This document shows positions 10,045-18,188 of a stretch of DNA of 33,702 nt, in pieces; the first letter of the stretch is position 1, and every line of letters begins with the position of its first letter. A program made the position numbers and the translations under genes. The notes below the pieces were generated by a model, which was not told where the DNA came from, did no database searches, and was given only the letters and a program-made list of their open reading frames with translations. This DNA comes from Clostridium ragsdalei P11 (GTDB lineage: Bacteria > Bacillota > Clostridia > Clostridiales > Clostridiaceae): NCBI RefSeq assembly GCF_001675165.1, contig NZ_LROS01000029.1, positions 1 to 33,702 on the forward strand. The letters run 5' to 3'.

Positions 10045-10983
10045 CTATATTATAACCATATATATAGGAATAACTAGTAAACTTAAGGCCGTTGTCAATG
10101 ATGTAACTACTGCTGCATATTCATAGTCAGCACCATATGCCTTTGCCACTATAGAAGTATTTGTCATTACTGGCATAGCAGCTTGTATTATAAACACTTT
10201 TTTCATGAGCTCAGGTATAGGGAAGAAACCTGCCAGAAATATTATTAAAACTGGTGATATAATGAACCTTCCTATTAGAACAAAAAATATATCTTTACTC
10301 ATCTTCATTTTCTTTATATCCACATAGTAAATTGTTATCCCTATAAACAACATAGAAAGTGGCGTTGTCATATCTCCAAAGTATTTACAGGTATCCATAG
10401 CGAACTTAGGAAGTTTTATTCCACAAAATATAAATATCATTGCTATTATAAATCCCATAAGTGGAGGAGAAAATATTCTATTTAAAGTTTCCTTTGAAAA
10501 AATACTTGTTTTTTTATTAGCTTGTCCATCTGAGCTTATTCCATAAGCTCCTATTGTCCAAAAAAAAGTAGTATTTGCTATATAGTATAAAAGCACATAG
10601 GGAACACTTTTTGAACCAAACAACGCCAAGTTTATAGGCAATCCAATAAATATGGAGTTAGATACAAAAAACATAGACCGAAATGTACCAGTTCTCTCCT
10701 TTTTCACCTTTATGATCTTAGAAATCAATATAGCTAGTATATAACCTATAGCCATAGATAAAACTGGTATAATAAGTCCTTTCCCTATATGATCCAATTT
10801 ATCTCTTGTAAAGTTACCCATTAAATTAGAAATCATAAGGCAAGGAAGGGCTACATTGCACACTAATTTTGAAAATACTTTTGATATGTTCTCATTAAGC
10901 CATTTAAATTTTGTAAGCACATATCCTGTACATATCATAATTACTATGCTAAGCACACTTCCAATTGCATTTAATACTACCAT
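10045..10983 (-). CDS. AEC-family (auxin efflux carrier type) membrane transporter
   Basis: The 312-residue protein is very hydrophobic, with about ten membrane-spanning segments in two halves separated by a loop near residues 150-165. The opening MVVLNAIGSVLSIVIMICTG and the NVALPCLMISNL segment are typical of the AEC family (Mem_trans), which in bacteria includes malate and other organic anion carriers. The substrate cannot be read from the sequence. ATG 10983 is preceded by GGTGG at suitable distance. It stands alone. The orphan Ile T-box faces its 3' end from the opposite strand, which may link it to branched-chain metabolism, but only by position. Confidence 0.85.
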   Translation of the reverse strand: MVVLNAIGSVLSIVIMICTGYVLTKFKWLNENISKVFSKLVCNVALPCLMISNLMGNFTRDKLDHIGKGLIIPVLSMAIGYILAILISKIIKVKKERTGTFRSMFFVSNSIFIGLPINLALFGSKSVPYVLLYYIANTTFFWTIGAYGISSDGQANKKTSIFSKETLNRIFSPPLMGFIIAMIFIFCGIKLPKFAMDTCKYFGDMTTPLSMLFIGITIYYVDIKKMKMSKDIFFVLIGRFIISPVLIIFLAGFFPIPELMKKVFIIQAAMPVMTNTSIVAKAYGADYEYAAVVTSLTTALSLLVIPIYMVII

Positions 10984-11195
10984 CTGTTCATCCCACCATC
11001 TTCATCTTTAAATTTACCAAGTGCATCCGCTAATGCAAAAGATGACAGCTTTTGTCTAAAATTGCAACTGTGGTACACGTAAGTATAGTTATTAATATAA
11101 AATTTTGCAGTAATATCATAAACGTCATATTACATAATATATCCTTTTTCAATTAAGGTCAACTCACTTGTCTTATACTTCCTAATTTGGTCAGC

Positions 11196-11227
11196 AAAAA
11201 ACTGAGTTATATATGGTATAACTCAGT
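11196..11227 (-). terminator. Rho-independent terminator after the hydrogenase/MCP fusion gene
   Basis: An 11-bp stem, ACTGAGTTATA with TATAACTCAGT (11201-11227), has a five-base loop. On the minus strand it is followed by five T (11196-11200). It lies 20 bases beyond the stop of the gene ending at 11250. T-runs flank both sides, so it may act in both directions. Confidence 0.85.
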
Positions 11228-11249
11228 TTTTACGATGGCTTCAATTAAA

Positions 11250-13166
11250 TTAATGTGACTCACTATTTATTAACTTTTCAGAGCTAGAAACTATCTCCTG
11301 ACTCTTAGCACTTATCTCTTGGATAGTTTCCGATATAGTTAATATATCGTTATTTATATTATCCATTTTGTTCTGGAGTAAATCAGATACTTCTATAACC
11401 TTTAAAATGGATTGCATCATTTCATTTTCTTCATTTTTAGTAGATTGTGCAGTGGTTTTAGATTGCTCTGCTAGCTTTTTTACTTCATCTGCTACTACTG
11501 CAAAACCTTTTCCATGTTCATTTGCCCGTGCTGCTTCTATTGCTGCATTTAGCGAAAGTAAATTAGTCTGCTCTGAAATAGCCACAATACTATCTGATGA
11601 ATCCGTGAATTTATCTAACTTTTCATTTATCTGATGAATGTTTTCCTTTAACTTACTTGATATATCCATTATTGACTTTAATTCTTCTACTATATCTTGA
11701 ATTGCAGATGCGCTTTCCTCATTTCCTTTACTTACTTCATTTATAGCTGCCAATAGAGTATTTGCAAATTTAATTATTTCATCTGATTTTCGTTGCCTTT
11801 CCTTAGCTAGTACAGTTATTTTGTTTATAGACTCTTTCACCTCTTCATTTTTTTCTTCCAGTTCGCTATATTCCATATTGATTTTTTTCTTCACATAATA
11901 AATACAATTTTCCTTAGAATTTATACCGTTAAAAATCATCTTTACCATTTCCTTGCAAGTAGTATATCCACAAGCAGAACAGTTAAATTCTTTTCCTAAA
12001 GTTGTAGTTTTCATCATCTCATTAAATATGTTGTCATAATCTTTTTGAGTAGGTTCAATTATTTTTTTAACCTTCTGTGCAGTATACTTTCTTACGAAAT
12101 CGTTTAAATTAAGATTTTTATCAAAGTACTCGTCTATTGATTTAATTTTTTTCTTAAACAAGCCAGCTTTTTCCCTTAACTTTTCCATCTTCATATCATG
12201 AAACCTATATTGAATATCATATTCCGTTAAATTGTCTAAGGAAGCTGTACCTATATTACATCCATTTTTACAATTTAAAATATCCAGTAAACTAGGTAGA
12301 AGCTTATTAGCTTTAACTCTATCAGAATACTTATTCAAGTACTCAATTGCCTCTTTATGTCCCTCTACCTGAAGAACATGTAATTCTTCAGTTCTAGCTT
12401 TTACATTTGCTTTTAATCCGCCTGGTAAACTATAAACAACCCCTAGAGAAGCAGGAACATTATCAAATTCAACTTCATCGTAATTGTTCAAATTCACATT
12501 ATTATCTCTCAAATAATCTAAAATCTTTTTATAGGTTACATTATATTTCACATACCCTTCTGTATTCTTATCATTGATTTCAATTAACTTGCCAATACAA
12601 GGTGACAGAAAAGCTATATCTTCACATATATGCTTATATTTTTTCAAGTAAACAGCAGTACACATCATAGGACTGTGTATAGGCGCTAAATATTCTATTA
12701 ATTCAGGCTTATATTTTTCAATATAATTAACCACGATAGGACAGGGCTGTGATATTAAAGAAGAAATATTATTCTCCTTCATTGCTTTTAGATAAGCCCA
12801 GGTAGTAATATCTGCACCAAAAGAAACATCGTAAATTATAGATACTCCCAAAGATTTAAGATATCCAAAAAATTTCTTGTAATTTTTAATATTAACTATA
12901 ATAGATGGTGCAGCTATTACTGTTATTTTTTTACCTTCTTTCAAATCCTTAAAAAAGTTTTCAGTACTATCTTTAAAATCTCTAGCCCCATGTTCGCAAA
13001 CCTTTACACATTCACCGCATCCAATACATCTTTCCTCATCTATGTAAACCTTACTTACACCATTTTCAGTTGTTGTAACATTTGCACCAAGAATAGGACA
13101 AGTTCTTATACACTTATTGCAACCTGTACATTTTTCTTTTAAAACAGTTACAGGACTTTTATTCAC
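11250..13166 (-). CDS. Redox sensor-like protein: ferredoxin + [FeFe]-hydrogenase domain + MCP signalling domain
   Basis: A 638-residue soluble multidomain protein. Two [4Fe-4S] motifs come first (C13, C16, C19, C23 and C47, C50, C53, C57). An [FeFe]-hydrogenase C-terminal-type domain follows, with a changed L1 motif SQPCP (C142), L2 SPCIGK (C190) and L3 CKNGC (C299, C303). A further Fe-S motif has C396, C399, C404 and C421. The C-terminus is a methyl-accepting chemotaxis signalling hairpin with [17 protein letters not shown]. No membrane segment is visible. The layout fits sensory hydrogenase-like proteins that report redox state or H2 to CheA/CheW. The altered L1 makes true H2 turnover doubtful. 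The start is GTG 13166 with AGGGGG seven bases before it. The gene is monocistronic. Confidence 0.88.
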   Translation of the reverse strand: MNKSPVTVLKEKCTGCNKCIRTCPILGANVTTTENGVSKVYIDEERCIGCGECVKVCEHGARDFKDSTENFFKDLKEGKKITVIAAPSIIVNIKNYKKFFGYLKSLGVSIIYDVSFGADITTWAYLKAMKENNISSLISQPCPIVVNYIEKYKPELIEYLAPIHSPMMCTAVYLKKYKHICEDIAFLSPCIGKLIEINDKNTEGYVKYNVTYKKILDYLRDNNVNLNNYDEVEFDNVPASLGVVYSLPGGLKANVKARTEELHVLQVEGHKEAIEYLNKYSDRVKANKLLPSLLDILNCKNGCNIGTASLDNLTEYDIQYRFHDMKMEKLREKAGLFKKKIKSIDEYFDKNLNLNDFVRKYTAQKVKKIIEPTQKDYDNIFNEMMKTTTLGKEFNCSACGYTTCKEMVKMIFNGINSKENCIYYVKKKINMEYSELEEKNEEVKESINKITVLAKERQRKSDEIIKFANTLLAAINEVSKGNEESASAIQDIVEELKSIMDISSKLKENIHQINEKLDKFTDSSDSIVAISEQTNLLSLNAAIEAARANEHGKGFAVVADEVKKLAEQSKTTAQSTKNEENEMMQSILKVIEVSDLLQNKMDNINNDILTISETIQEISAKSQEIVSSSEKLINSESH

Positions 13167-13230
13167 ACTAAAACCCCCTCAATTTCCCCCTAAGCTTCAA
13201 TGAATTTTACTTGAAACTAAATCCTATTCT

Positions 13231-13259
13231 ATTTTACAATAAACTAATTGGTATAACAA
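13231..13259 (-). promoter_or_regulatory. Promoter of the hydrogenase/MCP fusion gene
   Basis: The minus strand shows TTGTTA (13254-13259), a 17-base spacer and TAAAAT (13231-13236), about 60 bases upstream of the GTG start. This fits a housekeeping sigma factor. Confidence 0.65.
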
Positions 13260-13299
13260 TGCTATAATGATAATATTTACCCATTTTTTAAAAAAGCGT

Positions 13300-13325
13300 A
13301 AAAAAATATACCCTTAAAAGGGTAT
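13300..13325 (-). terminator. Rho-independent terminator after the panE-like gene
   Basis: The hairpin ATACCCTT/AAGGGTAT (13308-13325) is followed on the minus strand by a run of seven T (13300-13306). It lies ten bases beyond the stop codon of the gene ending at 13335. Confidence 0.85.
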
Positions 13326-13334
13326 AAAATTCAC

Positions 13335-14243
13335 CTATTCAATTAACTTTATTATATTTAAAAGTGTCCTGTTAACAGGAGTGTCTACACCATATTTCTC
13401 TCCTAACTTACAAACAGTACCTGCAAATATATCAACTTCAGTTTTTCTGCCATATACAATATCCTGACACATTGAGGTCCTGCTGTCACGTCCTAGAGCA
13501 TTTAACACTTTTTGCCATTTTTCTATATCATTTTTGCTTAAATTAACCCCTACTTTTTGTGATAATTTTACCACTTCCCACATTGCAGATTCCATAAGTT
13601 CTTTAGCCTCATTTTTACTTTGAAATACACCATAAGTTGCCCTAAGAACTGCTGAAGTTTGATTTATACCTACATTTACCATAAACTTATACCACAGAGC
13701 ACGCATCATGTCTTCTGGAATTTTATAAGGAATTTTTGCATTGTCAAAGAGAGTCTTTACTTTTTGTACTTTTTCTGAATAAACTTTATTTACCTTTTCT
13801 CCAAAGGTTATGTTTCCAATATTAGAAAAACTGATATTGTTTTTCTTACGATTTCCATCAATGCCAATGCATAAGGCATAGAGTATCTTATCCATTCCAT
13901 ATTCTTTTCCTATAATCTCCTCACTAGTAATGCCATTCATGAGAGAAATTATAATAGTATTTTCTCCTACATGGTTTCTCATATCACAAATAGCTTGAGT
14001 TAACTGATTTGACTTTACGGAGACAATAATCAAATCTGCTGGCTGGCATTTTTCCTTTGGATCTATATACGTAAAATTATACTTTTTCCCGTTAATTATA
14101 AATCCACTTCTTCTGTACCTTTCAGCTCTTTCTTCTCCAGCTATAAATTTTATTCCTTCTGGATTAAAATCATACAATTTACTGGTGTAGGCACATCCAA
14201 TAGCTCCTAATCCAATGGCAGATATATTTTTTATGGTTTTCAT
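13335..14243 (-). CDS. Ketopantoate reductase family protein (2-oxo acid reductase)
   Basis: NAD(P)H-dependent reductase of the ApbA/PanE family, about 302 residues. It has the N-terminal Rossmann motif ISAIGLGAIGCAY and the C-terminal helical domain with the conserved catalytic lysine in LWYKFMVNVGINQTSAV. The family reduces 2-dehydropantoate to pantoate. Some members instead reduce branched-chain 2-oxo acids to D-2-hydroxy acids, and sequence alone does not separate the two. ATG 14243 is chosen because AAGGAG lies 11 bases before it; the GTG at 14252 would be only two bases from that site. It follows glcD in the same direction but behind a terminator hairpin, so it is at most partly co-transcribed with the Etf operon. 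Confidence 0.82.
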   Translation of the reverse strand: MKTIKNISAIGLGAIGCAYTSKLYDFNPEGIKFIAGEERAERYRRSGFIINGKKYNFTYIDPKEKCQPADLIIVSVKSNQLTQAICDMRNHVGENTIIISLMNGITSEEIIGKEYGMDKILYALCIGIDGNRKKNNISFSNIGNITFGEKVNKVYSEKVQKVKTLFDNAKIPYKIPEDMMRALWYKFMVNVGINQTSAVLRATYGVFQSKNEAKELMESAMWEVVKLSQKVGVNLSKNDIEKWQKVLNALGRDSRTSMCQDIVYGRKTEVDIFAGTVCKLGEKYGVDTPVNRTLLNIIKLIE

Positions 14244-14290
14244 ACTACACACATCTCCTTTTTCAACATTATACTGGAAATTTAATATTC

Positions 14291-14334
14291 AAAAAGCCTG
14301 TGCTACTCACAGCACATAATGAGCTAACACAGAC
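14291..14334 (-). terminator. Terminator between glcD and the panE-like gene
   Basis: On the minus strand GTCTGTGTTAGCTCA (14320-14334) pairs with TGAGTAGCACAGGC (14296-14309), with one bulge. Five T follow (14291-14295). It ends the etfB-etfA-glcD transcript, at least in part. Confidence 0.75.
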
Positions 14335-14364
14335 TCTTATTAGGATTAGAAATTGATATAACTT

Positions 14365-15771
14365 CTAATCTACTATATTTCCAGGACTTAAAATACTATT
14401 TGGGTCAAAAGCTCTTTTGATATTCTCCATGATATTTATTTCAGCCTGACTAAATTGAAGAGGCATATGCTTCTTTCTAGTCTTTCCTGTACCATGCTCT
14501 GCTGTTATTGTTCCACCATACTTTATTGCAGTCTTGTATATCTCTTCTTTAAGCTGCTCATAATTAGCAGGGAGTTTGCCATTGTCACCCATGATAAAGT
14601 TATGAATATTTCCATCTCCTATATGGCCAAGAGATACAATTTCATTGCCATACTCTTTAGTCAACCTTTTTACATCATCAAAGAAATCAGGTACAGAAGA
14701 CGGTGGTACAGCTACATCCATAATATCTGCTATATTATCTTTATAAGGACCATATGCATTACTTCTTATCTGCAAAAGATGTCTCTGATCCTTTTCAGTT
14801 TCCGCTACAATGCTATCTACAGAACCATGTTTTTCACATATTTCTACAACTTTTTCACTATTAGAATACAAATCATCTTCACTGCATTCATCCAGTATGA
14901 ACATCAAATCCACAGAACCTTTAGCTGCAGGCCAGGTAGTTCCAAGCTGCTCTGCTGCTTTTTCAGATATTACTCTATCCATGTATTCAATGGCAAGAGG
15001 TGTGATTCCCTCTTGCAGTATTTCAGGTACTGCATCACAAGCATCTCTCTGGCTGTTAAATGAAACCAGTAATGTTCCATTGCATTTACTTCTTGCATAT
15101 AGCCTGAGCGTTACTTTTGTAATAATGCCAAGAGTTCCTTCACTTCCTATCATAAGTTGAAGCAGATCATAACCCATATTATTTTTTAGTAATTTTCCAC
15201 CTAAAGTAATTATCTCTCCTGTGGCAAGAACTACTTCCAACGCTTTAACATGATTTCTCATAATTCCATGCTTTACAGCCCTTGTACCACCTGCGTTTGC
15301 TGCAACCATGCCTCCCACTTGTGCACCTTCATCTCCCGGATGTACAGGAAAAAATAATTTGCCATTCTTATTTAGTTCTTCAAGTAGTTGAGACAGCGTT
15401 GCTCCAGATTCTAAAGTAATCATAAGATTCTTTTCGTCAAATTCAACAACCTTATTTAGTCTCTCCAAGGATAAAATAATGCTTGGCTGTGTTGGTATTG
15501 CTCCAGCAACTACTCCTGTACCGCCGCCCCTGACGATTACAGGCAATACTTCCTTATTTGCATACTTTAACACTTCTGATATTTCCTCAGGTGAAGCTGG
15601 TTTAACTACCACACAATCTTTACATGCTTCTGGACGAAGTAATGTTTCAGTCTCATCATAAAGATAACCCTGCATTTGAGATAAATCGTTAGTAACCCAA
15701 TCATCTCCTACAACTTTTCTTAAACTTTCAACTACTTTTTCTGGTGAATTTTTTATTAAATCAGTATTCAT
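14365..15771 (-). CDS. FAD-binding 2-hydroxy acid dehydrogenase (GlcD/LctD type)
   Basis: A 468-residue flavoprotein of the VAO/PCMH superfamily. The N-terminal FAD_binding_4 domain shows PVIVRGGGTGVVAGAIP and GGMVAANAGGTRAVKHG. The C-terminal FAD-oxidase domain shows the active-site histidine segments SLGHIGDGNIHNF and TAEHGTGKTRKKHM. Relatives oxidise glycolate, D-lactate or other 2-hydroxy acids. In anaerobes such as Acetobacterium the lactate enzyme works with EtfAB, coupling NAD+ and ferredoxin. Here the gene follows etfB and etfA by about 20 bases, so a similar complex is very likely. The Ile T-box upstream of the operon hints at branched-chain 2-hydroxy acids as substrates, which is inference. 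The start is ATG 15771 after GGGGG. Confidence 0.9.
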   Translation of the reverse strand: MNTDLIKNSPEKVVESLRKVVGDDWVTNDLSQMQGYLYDETETLLRPEACKDCVVVKPASPEEISEVLKYANKEVLPVIVRGGGTGVVAGAIPTQPSIILSLERLNKVVEFDEKNLMITLESGATLSQLLEELNKNGKLFFPVHPGDEGAQVGGMVAANAGGTRAVKHGIMRNHVKALEVVLATGEIITLGGKLLKNNMGYDLLQLMIGSEGTLGIITKVTLRLYARSKCNGTLLVSFNSQRDACDAVPEILQEGITPLAIEYMDRVISEKAAEQLGTTWPAAKGSVDLMFILDECSEDDLYSNSEKVVEICEKHGSVDSIVAETEKDQRHLLQIRSNAYGPYKDNIADIMDVAVPPSSVPDFFDDVKRLTKEYGNEIVSLGHIGDGNIHNFIMGDNGKLPANYEQLKEEIYKTAIKYGGTITAEHGTGKTRKKHMPLQFSQAEINIMENIKRAFDPNSILSPGNIVD

Positions 15772-15793
15772 TTTTAATGCCCCCTTTTTTATT

Positions 15794-16792
15794 TTAACAG
15801 CTTACAGTTTCTAAACTTCCCTGCTTTATTTTACTAATTAAATCAGGTACTACCTTGTACATATCATCTACTATTCCATAGTCAGCTACATTAAATATTG
15901 GAGCTGATGGATCTGTATTAATTGCAACAATAAAGTCTGATTCCTTCATTCCTGCTAAATGCTGTGGAGCCCCTGAAATTCCACAAGCTATATATAATTT
16001 AGGTTTTACCCTGTTTCCACTGTAGCCTACCTGGAAGTCCTTAGATATAAAGCCATCATCAACTATCTCCCTGCTAGCTCCTACTACCCCAGAAAGTAAG
16101 TCAGCAAGTTCTTTTATCATAGCCATATCTTCTGCTTTTTTTAATCCTTTGCCTGCTGCAACTACAACACTTGCATCAGAGATGTTTACTTCCTGGGATT
16201 TCAATTCTTTTATAACTTTTACAAGTTCATTTTCAGGCTTAACTGCATCTACCTTCACAATTTCACCTTTTCTATTTTCATCTCTCTTGCTTTCATTAAA
16301 TTCCTTATATCTTACTGTAGACATCTGTGGATATGTGTCTGACTTTATATGTGCCAATATATTCTCACTAAAGGCGGGCCTTATTTGTATAAGCTTTCCA
16401 TCTTCATCTATTTCAAGGCCTGTACAATCTGCTGTAAGCCCTGTTTCAAGAGAAGCTGCAAGCCTAGGTGCCAGTGATCTCCCAAGACTTGTTGCGCCTA
16501 TTAAACAAATTTCAGGTTTAATTTTCTTAATCAAATTTTCCAGGTTAGTTTTATAAACTGTCTCTTCCGGTGCATTAAATATATCATCTTCAACATAAAA
16601 TACCTTATCTGCACCCCTGTATATAAGTTCCTCAGCTTTAATACCACAAGGTCCTAAAAGTGCACTGTACACAGGTATATCTAACTTACCTGCAAGTTCC
16701 CTAGCTTTTCCAAGAAGTTCATAACTTACTTTATGGATTTCCCCTTTTTTCTGTTCTGCAAATACTAAAACTCCATTATATTCCTTTTCCAT
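15794..16792 (-). CDS. etfA: Electron transfer flavoprotein alpha subunit
   Basis: A 332-residue EtfA. The N-terminal domain begins directly at NGVLVFAEQKKGEIHKVSYE, without the ferredoxin-like extension found on some acetogen lactate-type EtfA subunits. The C-terminal FAD-binding domain has VVGASREIVDDGF, YSGNRVKPKLYIACGISGAPQH and INTDPSAPIFNVADYGI. With EtfB it would carry electrons between the flavin dehydrogenase encoded next door and NAD(H), possibly by bifurcation. The gene follows etfB by four bases and has GGAGG about ten bases before ATG 16792, inside the end of etfB. Confidence 0.95.
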   Translation of the reverse strand: MEKEYNGVLVFAEQKKGEIHKVSYELLGKARELAGKLDIPVYSALLGPCGIKAEELIYRGADKVFYVEDDIFNAPEETVYKTNLENLIKKIKPEICLIGATSLGRSLAPRLAASLETGLTADCTGLEIDEDGKLIQIRPAFSENILAHIKSDTYPQMSTVRYKEFNESKRDENRKGEIVKVDAVKPENELVKVIKELKSQEVNISDASVVVAAGKGLKKAEDMAMIKELADLLSGVVGASREIVDDGFISKDFQVGYSGNRVKPKLYIACGISGAPQHLAGMKESDFIVAINTDPSAPIFNVADYGIVDDMYKVVPDLISKIKQGSLETVSC

Positions 16793-16796
16793 ATCA

Positions 16797-17600
16797 TTAT
16801 GCCTCCAAAATTTTCTTTTTTCTAAATATATCTACAAGTTCATCTTCTGCCTTAGCTGCATCCGCTTCTCTATAAATTTTTCCTTGTCTTTTCTGTATTT
16901 TGGGTACTTCTATCTTTTTAACCTTTGTAGGTGATCCTTTAAAACCAACTTTATCAGCATCTGTATATTCCTTTAAATCTTCAAATTTTAAAGTCTGTAT
17001 TTCTGCCTTTCTAGCTTTCATTTTATTTTTAAAGCTCGGAAGCCTTGGTTCATTTATATCTTTAGTAACTGTAATTAAAGCTGGTAACTTTACACTTTTT
17101 AAATAAGTTCCTTCCCATATTTCAGAACAAACTTCAATTTTATCATCACTTGCATCTGTAATCTTACTTACATAACTTGCATGAGGTACATCCAAAAATT
17201 CTGCAACTTCAGGTCCAACCTGTCCTGTATCTCCATCCACAGTTTTTTCTCCAGCAATGACCAAATCACAGCTGCCTATTTTTTTTATTGCACTTGCAAG
17301 TATAGATGATGTGGCCTTAGTATCTGACCCCCCAAATTTTACATCGCTTATAAGAATTCCTTCATTAGCACCTCTTGCAATGCATTCCCTTAAGGCCTGA
17401 TCTGCACTTGGAGGTCCCATGCTTACTACTGTAACCTTAGCATCAATTTTTTCACTTATTTGCACTGCTGCTTCCAGTGCATTTAGATCAAACGGATTGA
17501 TCTCTACACCTGCAGATTTACGATCCACTACTCCCTTTTCTCTGTCAAATTTTACTTTTTCCATATCAGGAACCTGTTTAATTAAAACTACAATATTCAT
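16797..17600 (-). CDS. etfB: Electron transfer flavoprotein beta subunit
   Basis: A 267-residue EtfB. It opens MNIVVLIKQVPDMEKVKFD and contains the family motifs ALREAIARGA-like LRECIARGANEG and GEKTVDGDTGQVGPEVAEF, which lie by the AMP/FAD site. It pairs with EtfA and the adjacent flavin dehydrogenase. ATG 17600 is the best start, since GGAG lies eight bases before it; a TTG at 17606 would be only two bases from that site. It is the first gene of the etfB-etfA-glcD operon. Upstream are repeat copy C and then an isoleucine-type T-box. Confidence 0.94.
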   Translation of the reverse strand: MNIVVLIKQVPDMEKVKFDREKGVVDRKSAGVEINPFDLNALEAAVQISEKIDAKVTVVSMGPPSADQALRECIARGANEGILISDVKFGGSDTKATSSILASAIKKIGSCDLVIAGEKTVDGDTGQVGPEVAEFLDVPHASYVSKITDASDDKIEVCSEIWEGTYLKSVKLPALITVTKDINEPRLPSFKNKMKARKAEIQTLKFEDLKEYTDADKVGFKGSPTKVKKIEVPKIQKRQGKIYREADAAKAEDELVDIFRKKKILEA

Positions 17601-17738
17601 TACCAAGTCTCCATCCCTTCTGTAAATTTTTTTAAATTAACTGATATGCTGTCATACTTATATCGAACAAAGCTTCACCGCGTTATCAATGTAAAGGCGA
17701 CAAATAAAGCAATATCTACTACACCTCCAACCTAATTA

Positions 17739-17883
17739 ATCAAGTGATTCTTAGGTTCAGATGGAGTTTGCTTATAAAGATGACTTTCTCCAGCTGAACC
17801 TTAGAAGAACTTATCCAGGCACGTAGCAGTGCTTACCCCCCACTTCAATAGAAGATGGGGGGGTTAGCAATGGTAGTGATCGG
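17739..17883 (-). mobile_element. Structured repeat copy C (145 bp), IS200/IS605-like
   Basis: On the minus strand it begins CCGATCACTACC directly 3' of TTTAT and ends CTAAGAATCACTTGAT. Hairpin 1 is CCCCCCA...TGAAGTGGGGGG with a TGCT/AGCA stem below it and the outer ATCC...GGAT pairing. Hairpin 2 is longer than in other copies and pairs GGTTCAGCTGGAG with CTCCATCTGAACC. It lies between the Ile T-box terminator and etfB, and so lengthens the leader. Confidence 0.75.
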
Positions 17884-17905
17884 ATAAAATTTCCTTTTGG
17901 TGTAT

Positions 17906-18130
17906 AAAAAAAACAGCTCTCTTTCGCTGGGGCGAAAAAGTCTGTCGCGGTACCACCCAATTTCTACTTGATTCATATAACGGCCTATACAAGCCGGATC
18001 AGCTTACAATATATTCAGCCTACAGCTCCAGGGTGATCTTAGATATGTATATTTATGGGATTTCACCTTGTCCCACTCTCTTTAAAATATTTAACATATC
18101 TACTAGTCCTGTCATTGCTTTTATCTTTAA
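17906..18130 (-). promoter_or_regulatory. T-box leader 6 (specifier AUC, isoleucine), upstream of etfB-etfA-glcD
   Basis: The core TTGGGTGGTACCGCGAC is followed by a terminator pairing ACAGACTTTTTCGCC with GGCGAAAGAGAGCTGT-like bases and then eight T (17906-17913). Stem I aligned with the others reads TAAG-AUC-ACC, then GGAGCTGTAGGCTGAA, so the specifier is AUC (complement of 18035-18037), isoleucine. The next gene in this direction is etfB, 300 bases on. 145 of those bases are repeat copy C, so the original distance was probably about 150. Control of the Etf operon by isoleucine supply is therefore likely but not certain. Confidence 0.88.
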
Positions 18131-18135
18131 ACACG

Positions 18136-18164
18136 AGTTTACTATAAGTTTAAATCAATGTCAA
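18136..18164 (-). promoter_or_regulatory. Promoter of T-box leader 6
   Basis: The minus strand has TTGACA (18159-18164), a 17-base spacer and TAAACT (18136-18141), at the same place relative to the leader as the promoters of T-boxes 2 and 5. Confidence 0.78.
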
Positions 18165-18188
18165 TAAATAATTCCAATGATTTCATAA

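Noticed and set aside
13335-17600. A single four-gene operon etfB-etfA-glcD-panE
   Set aside because: A good terminator hairpin with a T-run at 14291-14334 separates glcD from the reductase gene, so co-transcription is at best partial.
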